Assembly (NCBI RefSeq): GCF_051954575.1
Contig: NZ_JBQCHP010000007.1
Span: forward strand, 4,997-68,996
Direction of reading: 5' to 3'
Length of the DNA stretch: 64,000 nt
Source of the DNA: Dyella_B sp035690825
Lineage (GTDB): Bacteria > Pseudomonadota > Gammaproteobacteria > Xanthomonadales > Rhodanobacteraceae
This document shows, in pieces, positions 33,362 to 40,680 of this stretch (its first letter is position 1; each line of letters opens with the position of its first letter). Made by a program: the position numbers and the translations under genes. A model generated the notes under the pieces. The model did no database searches and was not told the origin of the DNA. It saw nothing but the letters and a program-made list of their open reading frames with translations.

Positions 33362-34144
33362 TCAGAAGCCGTAGTTCAAAAACCCACCATCCACCGCCAG
33401 CACCTGTCCGGTGATGTAGCTTGCGGCCGGCAGGCACAGAAACGCGATGGCGGCGGCTACCTCTTCCGGTTCGCCGATGCGGCGCAGCGGTGTGCGGTCC
33501 AGCACTTCGTCAAGATAATCGGCATCGGCCAGCGCCGGTTCGGAACGCTGGGTGCGGATATACCATGGAGCCACCGCGTTGACGCGAATGCCGTCGATGG
33601 CCCATTCGGCCGCAAGGTTGCGCGTAAGCTGATGCAGCGCCGCCTTGCTCATGCCATACGGCGAACCCGTACGCACGTGAGTCACTCCGGATACTGAGCC
33701 CACGTTCACGATCGCCCCGTTGGCGTGCTGCGCCAGATGCGGATGCGCCAGCCGGCACATTTCGTAGGCGGAAAACAGGTTTTGCTCGAAAATCGCGCGA
33801 TATTCGGCGTCCTCGTAGTCCAGCGTGGCCTTCGGCGCGTTGCCGCCTGCGTTGTTGACAAGGATGGAAAGCGGCGTGCCGAGGTCGGCGATCCAATCGA
33901 ACACGGCCAGCCGATCCTCGGGCTCGCTGACATCGGCGGCGAACGCCAGCACTTCCACGCCAGGGTAATCGTCCGTCAATTCCACGCGGACCTGCTCCAG
34001 ATAGTCGTCATCGCGCGCGACCAGCAGCAGGTCCGCGCCCAGCCCGGCGAGCTCGCGCGCGGTGGCATAACCAATGCCTTTGCTGGCGCCGGTGATCAGC
34101 GCGGTGTGTTCCTGCAGTTGCCAAGCATCGATGCGGCTGTTCAT
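33362..34144 (-). CDS. SDR-family oxidoreductase (tropinone-reductase-like)
   Basis: A 260-residue classical short-chain dehydrogenase/reductase. The cofactor-binding motif is ALITGASKGIGYATA near residue 17, with LLLVARDDD suggesting an NADP(H) preference. NNAGG is present. The catalytic set is GSVSGVTHVRTGSPYGMSKAAL (Ser, Tyr, Lys). The C-terminus LRRIGEPEEVAAAIAFLCLPAASYITGQVLAVDGG is typical of the family. The sequence is closest to tropinone-reductase-like SDRs, but the substrate cannot be deduced. It is convergent with the DUF4124 gene, with 109 bases between them holding a DnaA-box-like sequence. Confidence 0.88.
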   Translation of the reverse strand: MNSRIDAWQLQEHTALITGASKGIGYATARELAGLGADLLLVARDDDYLEQVRVELTDDYPGVEVLAFAADVSEPEDRLAVFDWIADLGTPLSILVNNAGGNAPKATLDYEDAEYRAIFEQNLFSAYEMCRLAHPHLAQHANGAIVNVGSVSGVTHVRTGSPYGMSKAALHQLTRNLAAEWAIDGIRVNAVAPWYIRTQRSEPALADADYLDEVLDRTPLRRIGEPEEVAAAIAFLCLPAASYITGQVLAVDGGFLNYGF

Positions 34145-34256
34145 GGGCGGAGCTTAGAACCTCTGTTCGGTTTCTGCATAGGTTGCCCGGCCGGGGGCGG
34201 CTTGTTCTCGCTGCCGTGTGGCGAGACACTTGCCACTTGCTGATCGAGGTGGCGCC

Positions 34257-34469
34257 ATGAAAACCGCAACCGTGTTGCTCTGCCTGCTGGCACTCAGTGC
34301 CTGCCACAACAAACCGCCGCAACCGCAATCCGATCCCAAGGCCGCCGCGCAGCCCAGTGCGCCATGGGACGCCATGAAACACGACGAACAACGGGCGAAG
34401 GACGTGCAGAAAGTGGTCGACAAGCAGGCTTCCGAGCAGGACAAACAGGTCGATCAGCAGACGCAATAA
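34257..34469 (+). CDS. Small lipoprotein
   Basis: A 70-residue predicted lipoprotein. The signal sequence TATVLLCLLALSAC ends with a lipobox (LSAC), the cysteine being the lipidation site. The remainder is hydrophilic and charged (MKHDEQRAKDVQKVVDKQAS), probably helical. ATG 34257 has GAGG upstream; the longer frame from 34218 would place charged residues before the signal and is rejected. It is divergent from the SDR gene. Function unknown. Confidence 0.75.
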   Translation: MKTATVLLCLLALSACHNKPPQPQSDPKAAAQPSAPWDAMKHDEQRAKDVQKVVDKQASEQDKQVDQQTQ

Positions 34470-34480
34470 TGCGCGTCCTC

Positions 34481-34504
34481 GTACGGACGTTTAGGCGTCC
34501 GTAC
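34481..34504. repeat. Perfect palindrome between lipoprotein and ABC ATPase
   Basis: GTACGGACG (34481-34489) pairs perfectly with CGTCCGTAC (34496-34504) over a 6-nt loop. There is no T-run on the plus strand, so it is more likely a REP-like hairpin or operator than a classic terminator. Confidence 0.6.
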
Positions 34505-34550
34505 ACGTTCAACGCTTGCCATCGTTCCGCGTTGCAGGCAAGGTTCGGGC

Positions 34551-35375
34551 ATGAGTCCCGACGCCACACATCCCCAATCCATCCCCCTGCTCGACATCCA
34601 CGAAGCCAGCGTGCAGCGTGGCGAGCGCCTGATCCTTGACCGACTCAGCCTGCGCCTTGCCAGCGGCCAGCATACGGCCATTCTCGGCGCCAACGGCTCG
34701 GGCAAATCCACGCTGATCCGTCTGATTGCACGGCAGATCTATCCGCTTGCACGTGAAGACGGTCAGCCGGCGATCCGCATTTTCGGGCGTGATCGCTGGA
34801 ACGTGAGCGAGTTGCGCAGCTTGATCGGCATCGTCTCGCCCGCCTTGCAAGGCGACTACACCAGCGAGGAATCGCCGCTGGAAGTATTCGATGCGGTGGT
34901 GTCCAGTTTCTTTGCGGCGCGCGGCTTGTGGGTCAACCATCAGGTGACCGAGTCCATGCGCGAGCGCGCGCTGAAAGCACTGGATCAAGTGCAAGCGTTA
35001 CCGTTGATTGGCCGCGAGATGGCCAGCCTGTCCACGGGCGAGGCGCGACGCGTGTTGATTGCACGTGCGCTGGTGCATCGTCCGCGAGCATTGTTGCTGG
35101 ACGAACCGTGCACCGGCCTGGACCCGGCCAGCCGTCGCCGCTTTCTGGAGAATCTGCGCCAGCTTGCGCAAAGCGGCATGACCTTGCTGCTGGTGACGCA
35201 TCACGTCGAGGAAATCCTGCCGGAAATCGATCACGTGGTCGTGCTGCGCAATGGGCAATTGCTGCGGCAAGGCAGCAAGGCGAACACCCTGACCGACGAG
35301 GTGTTGAGCGCCGCATTCGACATGCCCGTAAGCGTGGAGCGGCGTGGCGATTATTTCCACGCCAGCGTGGGTTGA
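34551..35375 (+). CDS. ABC transporter ATP-binding protein (orphan, ModF/ZnuC-like)
   Basis: A 274-residue ABC ATPase. Walker A is ILGANGSGKSTLIR near residue 45. The Q-loop region is GIVSPALQGD, the signature ASLSTGEARRVLIARAL, Walker B RALLLDEPCTGLDP, and the switch histidine is in LLVTHHVEEI. All nucleotide-binding elements are intact. No permease or substrate-binding gene lies next to it; neighbours are a lipoprotein and sppA on the opposite strand. It could energise a transporter encoded elsewhere or act as a soluble ABC protein. The ATG follows AAGG seven bases upstream. Confidence 0.85.
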   Translation: MSPDATHPQSIPLLDIHEASVQRGERLILDRLSLRLASGQHTAILGANGSGKSTLIRLIARQIYPLAREDGQPAIRIFGRDRWNVSELRSLIGIVSPALQGDYTSEESPLEVFDAVVSSFFAARGLWVNHQVTESMRERALKALDQVQALPLIGREMASLSTGEARRVLIARALVHRPRALLLDEPCTGLDPASRRRFLENLRQLAQSGMTLLLVTHHVEEILPEIDHVVVLRNGQLLRQGSKANTLTDEVLSAAFDMPVSVERRGDYFHASVG

Positions 35376-35390
35376 TCCGTAGCTGCAGGC

Positions 35391-35415
35391 AGGCTGGGAT
35401 GCCATCCCAGCCTAC
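35391..35415. repeat. Single GTAG-type REP, variant stem
   Basis: GGCTGGGAT-GCC-ATCCCAGCC followed by TAC, which is a REP in inverted orientation (reads GTAGGCTGGGAT on the minus strand). It is related in layout to the GTTGGGGT REPs but has a different stem. It lies in the 42-base gap between the convergent ABC ATPase and sppA genes. Confidence 0.7.
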
Positions 35416-35417
35416 AT

Positions 35418-37301
35418 CTACTGCGGCGAGCAGAAGCAATATGCGTAAACGTTGGGATGCCCCGCCTGCGCCGTGCGCAGCATTTCCAGTTCTGGCGCCA
35501 TCGTCTGCAATTGCGCAAACCAGCTGGGCAATTTCAGACCATAACTCTGCAGCGACGACGCCATGGCCGATTGATTGAGACTGACCACAAAGCGCTCGAA
35601 CGCACCCTTCGGCTGTTCCTGGTAGCGCACCGCGTAATGCTTGCCGAGCTTCGCCAGATCCGCCGCTTTCTGGATGGCGGCATCGAGCCCGCCAAGCTGG
35701 TCGACCAGTCCGCGTTGCTGCGCCTGGCTACCGGTCCACACACGGCCCTGCGCGATGGCGTCGATCGCGGAGTAGTCCTTGCCGCGCGCCTTCGCTACGC
35801 CGCCGACGAAATCGCGATACCCCTTGTCGATGATCGACTGGATCACCGTGCCGACCTTCGGATCGAGCGGCCGGGTGATGTTGAACGCACCGGCCAGCGG
35901 CGCGGTGCTCACGCCGTCGCTGGTGATGCCGAGTTTGCCCAGCGTGCCCGGCACGGTGAAGAACATGCCGAAGATACCGATCGAGCCGGTGATGGTGTTA
36001 GGTTCGGCGTAGATCTGGTCCGCATTCATCGAGATCCAGTAGCCGCCGCTGGCCGCTACGTCGCCCATCGATACCACCACCGGAATGCCGGCTTTGCGCG
36101 TCAGCGCCACTTCGCGGCGAATTTGCTCCGCGGCATATACTTCGCCGCCAGGTGAATTCACGCGCAACACCAGCGCCTTGGTGCGCTTGTTTTCGCGCGC
36201 GCTGCGCACCAGCGCGGCGGTCGATTCGCCGCCGATCGAGCCGGCCGACTGCTGCCCGCCGGAAATCTCGCCCTCCGCCACCACCACTGTGACGGCGGAA
36301 GCGCCGGGCTTGTCGCGATCGGGCACCACGGCCGAATAGCGGTCCAGGCTCACGCCTCGAATACCGTGGCCATCCTTGCCCGCCGGCACGCCTTGCGAAC
36401 GCAACGTGTCGATCAGTTCCTCACGCGTGGCAAGGCCATCGATCAAATGTTCGTCGAGCGCCAGCTTGGCCAGATCACCCTGCATTGCCTGCAGGCGATC
36501 GGGCAAGCCATCGATGCCTGCGCGCACGGTAGCGGGATCGAGCTTGCGCAGCTTGGCGACGTCGGCGATATAGCCGTCCCAGAGCCCGCCCATCCAATAA
36601 CTGTCGGCCTCCTTGGATTCCGGCGAGGCATGGTCGAGCACGAACGGTTCGGCCGCGCTCTTGAACTGGCCCACGCGGAACAGGTAGACGTTCACGCCCA
36701 GCTTGTCGAGCAGGTCCTTGTAGAACAGGCGATAGTTCGCCAGCCCCGTGATGAACAGGCTGCCTTGCGGATCGAGCAGCACACGGTCGGCGTGCGCAGC
36801 CAGGTAGTACTGGTATTGATCCAGGTCCGAGCCCCACGCGATCACCGGCTTGCCGGCGGCGCGGAAGCGATCCAGCGCCGCGCCCACTTCGGTCAGCGCC
36901 GCAAAACCGCCGGCGTGCATATGCCCCGGATCGAGCACGATGCGCGTGATGCGCGAATCGGTCGCCGCCGCGTCGATCGCATCGACCAGGTCGCGTACCT
37001 GCACTTCCTTGGCTTCGTCGCCCGAGAGCTTGGACATCAGACGCTGCAGCGGGCTGACGCTGTATTGCTCCACCAGCCGCCCTTCCGGCCGCAGCACCAG
37101 CACGCTGCTGTCCTGGATGTCGTTGACGTGCTTGGCCGCGCCCACCGCCAGCAGCATCAGCACGAACAGTCCGAGGAACGTGAAGAACAGCACGTTGAGG
37201 ATGATCAGCCGCACGATGTTGAGGCCGCGCCCGAAGACACGCAGGAAGGCCCAGAATCCGTTCGGTTGCCGCGGGCGGCCGATGGGCGGAGGTGTGCTCA
37301 T
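35418..37301 (-). CDS. sppA: Signal peptide peptidase SppA, 67K type
   Basis: A 627-residue inner-membrane serine protease that degrades cleaved signal peptides. One N-terminal transmembrane segment (LIILNVLFFTFLGLFVLMLLAVG, about residues 30-55) is followed by the two tandem S49 domains of the long, E. coli-type enzyme. The catalytic lysine lies in VGQFKSAAEPF near residue 213 and the nucleophilic serine in SMGDVAASGGYWI near residue 416, the Lys/Ser dyad being split between the domains. The second domain also has RVNSPGGEVYAAE. The ending is cysteine-containing (YAYCFCSPQ). The MATE gene lies upstream on the same strand with a 36-base gap. Confidence 0.93.
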   Translation of the reverse strand: MSTPPPIGRPRQPNGFWAFLRVFGRGLNIVRLIILNVLFFTFLGLFVLMLLAVGAAKHVNDIQDSSVLVLRPEGRLVEQYSVSPLQRLMSKLSGDEAKEVQVRDLVDAIDAAATDSRITRIVLDPGHMHAGGFAALTEVGAALDRFRAAGKPVIAWGSDLDQYQYYLAAHADRVLLDPQGSLFITGLANYRLFYKDLLDKLGVNVYLFRVGQFKSAAEPFVLDHASPESKEADSYWMGGLWDGYIADVAKLRKLDPATVRAGIDGLPDRLQAMQGDLAKLALDEHLIDGLATREELIDTLRSQGVPAGKDGHGIRGVSLDRYSAVVPDRDKPGASAVTVVVAEGEISGGQQSAGSIGGESTAALVRSARENKRTKALVLRVNSPGGEVYAAEQIRREVALTRKAGIPVVVSMGDVAASGGYWISMNADQIYAEPNTITGSIGIFGMFFTVPGTLGKLGITSDGVSTAPLAGAFNITRPLDPKVGTVIQSIIDKGYRDFVGGVAKARGKDYSAIDAIAQGRVWTGSQAQQRGLVDQLGGLDAAIQKAADLAKLGKHYAVRYQEQPKGAFERFVVSLNQSAMASSLQSYGLKLPSWFAQLQTMAPELEMLRTAQAGHPNVYAYCFCSPQ

Positions 37302-37337
37302 AAATGCTTCGAAATCCTTGGCCGCATGCCATGCAGC

Positions 37338-38744
37338 TTACGAAGAGATGGTCGCATCCGCGACGCTTGGCGCAACAGGGCCAAACGTCCCGACTCGATG
37401 CCGGCGAGCGCTGCGCCAGAAGCGCACGAACAGCAGCACGGCCGCCATGCTGAGGCCGGCGATCAGGCCCATCCAGATGCCGCGCGCACCCAGGCCGGCA
37501 TGGAACGCCAGCCACCAGCCTACCGGCATGCCGATCATCCAATAGGCGAACAGGGTGATCGCCATCGGCACGCGCGTGTCCTTGAGGCCGCGCAGCGCGC
37601 CGTTGGACGCCACCTGGATGCCGTCGGAAAACTGGAACAAGCCCGCCAGCGCCAGCAGCTGCGCCGCCAGCGCAATCACTGTCTGGTCATGCGTATAGAG
37701 CGACGCGATCAGGTGTGGAAAGCCCAGCATCAGGCAGGCCGACGTCGCCTGCGTCACCAGCGTCAGCCCGATGCCGCAGAATCCGGCATAGCGGATGCCG
37801 GAGGCATCGCCGCGCCCGACCGCATTGCCCACGCGCACGGTGATCGCCATCGCCAACCCCAGCGGCACCATGAAGAACAGCGCCGCCACATTCAATGCAA
37901 CCTGGTGGCTGGCCACCATGTGCTCGCCCATGGTGCCGATCAACAGCGCCGCCGCCACGAACAGGCCGCCTTCGGCCAGCAGCGTGATCGCCATCGGCAA
38001 GCCGATGTGCACCAGCGCGCCGATGCGTTTGAGGTTCGGCCATTCGAAATGGGTGAAGACGCCCAGCCCCTTATAGTTGCGATGGAAATACACGTAGGTG
38101 CCGAACGACAACATCTCGATCCACAACACGGTGGCGGTGGCGATACCGCAACCGCGCGCGCCCATCGGCGGCAACCCCAGCTTGCCGAACATGAAGACGT
38201 AGCCAAGCGGCAGCAACAGCGCCAGGCCGCCGAAACTGAAGTACATCGACGGACGCGTCAGCGACAAGCCTTCGGACAAGCCACGCAACGCGAAATAACA
38301 GGTCAACGCCGGCGTACCCCAGCTGATCGCACGCAGGAATTCGCCTACGTCGCTGTACAGGCTGGGCGAGACGCCGATCAGCCTGATCAGCGGTTCGGCG
38401 TGCCTTATGAACAGCCACAGCAGCACGCCCATGGCCAGCGCCAGCCAGATCGCCTGGTGGAACACCTGCCCCGCTTCGTGCCGGCGACCGGCACCGTCCA
38501 GCTGCGAGACCGACGGCGGCACCGACATCATCATGCCGATGCCACTGACGATCGCCAGCGACCAGATGTTGGTACCTATTGCCACCGCCCCCAGTACATG
38601 CGCGCCGACGTGACCGGATAGCACCGCATCGATCACATTGCTGCCGATCGCGGCGAGCTGGGTGAGGATCAACGGCAGGGCCAGCCGCACAGTGGCGACG
38701 ATCTCCCGCGCGACCCGGGCTCGGTCGATATGGATGGGTTTCAT
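37338..38744 (-). CDS. MATE family efflux transporter (NorM-like)
   Basis: A 468-residue inner-membrane antiporter of the MATE family, which exports cationic drugs in exchange for Na+ or H+. About 12 hydrophobic segments are visible, for example LALPLILTQLAAIGSNVIDAVLSGHVG at the N-terminus and AITLLAEGGLFVAAALLIGTMG in the second half. The two-fold repeat characteristic of MATE is apparent. AITVRVGNAVGRGDASG fits the NorM subgroup. The start MKPIHIDRARVAREIVATVRLALP is family-like. It is transcribed towards sppA. Substrate specificity cannot be deduced. Confidence 0.9.
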   Translation of the reverse strand: MKPIHIDRARVAREIVATVRLALPLILTQLAAIGSNVIDAVLSGHVGAHVLGAVAIGTNIWSLAIVSGIGMMMSVPPSVSQLDGAGRRHEAGQVFHQAIWLALAMGVLLWLFIRHAEPLIRLIGVSPSLYSDVGEFLRAISWGTPALTCYFALRGLSEGLSLTRPSMYFSFGGLALLLPLGYVFMFGKLGLPPMGARGCGIATATVLWIEMLSFGTYVYFHRNYKGLGVFTHFEWPNLKRIGALVHIGLPMAITLLAEGGLFVAAALLIGTMGEHMVASHQVALNVAALFFMVPLGLAMAITVRVGNAVGRGDASGIRYAGFCGIGLTLVTQATSACLMLGFPHLIASLYTHDQTVIALAAQLLALAGLFQFSDGIQVASNGALRGLKDTRVPMAITLFAYWMIGMPVGWWLAFHAGLGARGIWMGLIAGLSMAAVLLFVRFWRSARRHRVGTFGPVAPSVADATISS

Positions 38745-38807
38745 GGATGGGTACTCCAGGGCCGATCATTCTACCCCGTTCCTTGTTTCCCGCTCTCCTG
38801 CCAAGAT

Positions 38808-39099
38808 TTAAGGCAACACTGACCAAGTATCGCCGTCGTCATGATGCCTGGAAGGCTCGCAGGGTGTGTTGCGTGGCGCCGGGAAGACTGGCCGTCTTGC
38901 CAAGCCGCGCGGCGCAGCCTGCGGGCCTTCCAGGCATCACCCCATCATTTACATGCAATACGTGGGGCCAGCCCTGTCTGTCCGCATGCCTTCGGTCCGC
39001 CGTCTCGACAGACCACCAGTCTGCCTTCGCCGACGGCCCTATGGCCTGCGAACAGACAGGGCTGGTGACGACGGCGATACTTGATCAGTGTTGCCTTAA
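38808..39099. repeat. Structured dispersed element with terminal inverted repeats, copy 1
   Basis: A 292-base element bounded by a 33-bp inverted repeat with one mismatch (38808-38840 and 39067-39099, outer ends TTAAGG/CCTTAA). Inside are a 22-bp stem (38842-38863 with 38918-38939) capped by AAGAC-TGGCC-GTCTT (38884-38898), a linker with AATACGTGGGGCC, and a second long stem (38968-38990 with 39043-39065). A shorter, diverged copy occurs at 54458-54673. There is no open frame for a transposase. It fills the gap between the MATE and DUF3667 genes. Confidence 0.85.
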
Positions 39100-39121
39100 C
39101 GCTACACCAGGGGATACGCGC

Positions 39122-40279
39122 ATGAAGGAACTGACCATCCACAAAGGCGCGCTCTGCGCCAATTGCCAGACGCCGCTGGAAGGCGAGTATTGCCATCACT
39201 GCGGCCAGTCGGTGCACAGCGTGCTGCGCCCGGTGCACGGCCTGTTCGAAGAATTCTTCGAAACCTTCCTGCACGTGGACGGACGTATCCTGCATACGCT
39301 GCCGGCGCTGTTCCTCAAGCCCGGCTTTCTTACGCTGGAATATTTCAGCGGCCGGCGGGTGCGGTATATCGCCCCGTTCCGCTTGATGTTCGTGCTGTGC
39401 CTACTGTCGTTTTTCGCATTGCACCTGGCCACGGACGTGATTGCGCATCGTGTGCAGCAGCGTCACCAGCATGCCGTGCTGGTCGATCAGGGCGAGGATT
39501 TCTCGCAAGCGCAGACCGCGAAGCAAGTTCAGCATCAGCTCGATCGCAAGCTGGCGGCGCTCGAAGCCACTCGCACCATCGGCAATACCGCCATCGCCAG
39601 CCAGGTGGACCAGGCCGAACAGAAGCTGCGCGAACAGGCGAACGCGCGCCTGATCGAGCTCGGCGCGCCACCCAGCACGTCGACCGCGAGCAAGCCCGAT
39701 GACGACGCCACCGAACAGTTGGATACGCCCATCAAGCCGGTCCACATCCGCTGGCTACCGGATTTCGCCAATCAGCGCCTGACCGATGCGCTGGACCATA
39801 TGAAGAAGAACGGCAAGGCGCTTGCCCATCACGGCACGCCCGCACAGCGCCAGGAAGCCTGGGATCACCTGGCCGCCGGTATCTACGGCGCACTGCCCGG
39901 CACCATGCTAGTGCTGGTGCCGGTGTTCGCCCTGCTGCTGAAACTGTTCTACCTGTTCAAGCGCAGGCTCTACATGGAGCACTTGATCGTCTCGCTGCAC
40001 AGCCATGCGTTCCTGTTCCTGAGCCTGTTGCTGATCGTCATCACCGGCCTGCTTTCCACCTGGCTCAAGTCGTACGCGGTCTGGGCCGGTTCCATCGTGG
40101 GCTGGCTGCAGGCCCCGCTCATCCTGTGGATACCGGCCTACCTGCTGATCATGCAGAAGCGGATCTACCGTCAAGGCTGGGTGATGACGGTGGTGAAATA
40201 CGCCTTCGTGGGCTGGTGCTACTTCTGGCTGCTGCTGCTGTTCCTGGCGGTCGACTTGATCCTTGGCCTAGCCCACTGA
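39122..40279 (+). CDS. DUF3667 membrane protein with N-terminal zinc ribbon
   Basis: A 385-residue membrane protein. The N-terminus has a zinc-ribbon-like four-cysteine set (LCANCQTPLEGEYCHHCGQ). PGFLTLEYFSGRRVRYIAPFRLMFVLCLLSFF is typical of DUF3667. A long hydrophilic middle (about residues 110-245, helical, Gln/Ala/Glu-rich) separates the first transmembrane segment from a C-terminal group of about four (GTMLVLVPVFALLLKLFYLF through YAFVGWCYFWLLLLFLAVDLIL). Function of the family is unknown. ATG 39122 is chosen as the first start after the repeat element; the longer frame reads through that element. It precedes the DnaA-box region and priA. Confidence 0.8.
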   Translation: MKELTIHKGALCANCQTPLEGEYCHHCGQSVHSVLRPVHGLFEEFFETFLHVDGRILHTLPALFLKPGFLTLEYFSGRRVRYIAPFRLMFVLCLLSFFALHLATDVIAHRVQQRHQHAVLVDQGEDFSQAQTAKQVQHQLDRKLAALEATRTIGNTAIASQVDQAEQKLREQANARLIELGAPPSTSTASKPDDDATEQLDTPIKPVHIRWLPDFANQRLTDALDHMKKNGKALAHHGTPAQRQEAWDHLAAGIYGALPGTMLVLVPVFALLLKLFYLFKRRLYMEHLIVSLHSHAFLFLSLLLIVITGLLSTWLKSYAVWAGSIVGWLQAPLILWIPAYLLIMQKRIYRQGWVMTVVKYAFVGWCYFWLLLLFLAVDLILGLAH

Positions 40280-40680
40280 TTGTTACTTCCGGAAGGCCAA
40301 AAGCCTGGTTTTGCACAGCGTCAAGGTATTGACATACAAACCTGTCAAGCCCGTGAAGGCCCCTAGGACGACCTCGAAGCGCTCTTTCAACACATTGAAA
40401 CCCTTAGGGATTTTTAGCTGGTCAAAAGTTGAACAGCCTGTCACAAGACCCGCTCTGATGCGCGAAACGGGCTCCTCTCAACGGCACATCCACAGACTTA
40501 TCCACAACTCTTGTGGATAAGGGGAAAACCCAGGCTTTGTGAGCCACTTAGCGGTTTTTCCTAGATGACAGGGCAGCAATCGCCGGCAAGCATCCAGCGT
40601 GGCTTCCCTGTCGGATTTTCGTGAGTGCGTACCCGCCGAGCGCGATACACTCCCGCCCACGCCGGACTCCCTCGGACGTC
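40280..40680. promoter_or_regulatory. Intergenic region upstream of priA with inverted DnaA boxes
   Basis: A 401-base region with less G/C than its neighbours. It contains two DnaA consensus boxes in inverted orientation, TTATCCACA (40498-40506) and TGTGGATAA (40512-40520), plus a near-box CATCCACA just upstream. An inverted repeat TTGACA-N8-TGTCAA lies at 40329-40348. No coding frame with a ribosome-binding site is seen. The boxes suggest DnaA binding, possibly regulating priA or titrating DnaA. Confidence 0.6.

Noticed and set aside
36366..38621. A 751-codon frame antisense to sppA and the MATE gene
   Set aside because: It overlaps two clear genes; product is His/Arg/Gln-rich low-complexity sequence typical of reverse-frame translation.
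38808..39099. Insertion sequence interpretation of the inverted-repeat element
   Set aside because: No transposase frame, no evident target-site duplication, and internal stems are conserved by covariation; MITE or structured RNA fits better.
40280..40680. Possible chromosomal origin because of DnaA boxes and lower G/C content
   Set aside because: Only two perfect boxes and one near-box, no A/T-rich 13-mers, and no dnaA, dnaN or rpmH nearby.
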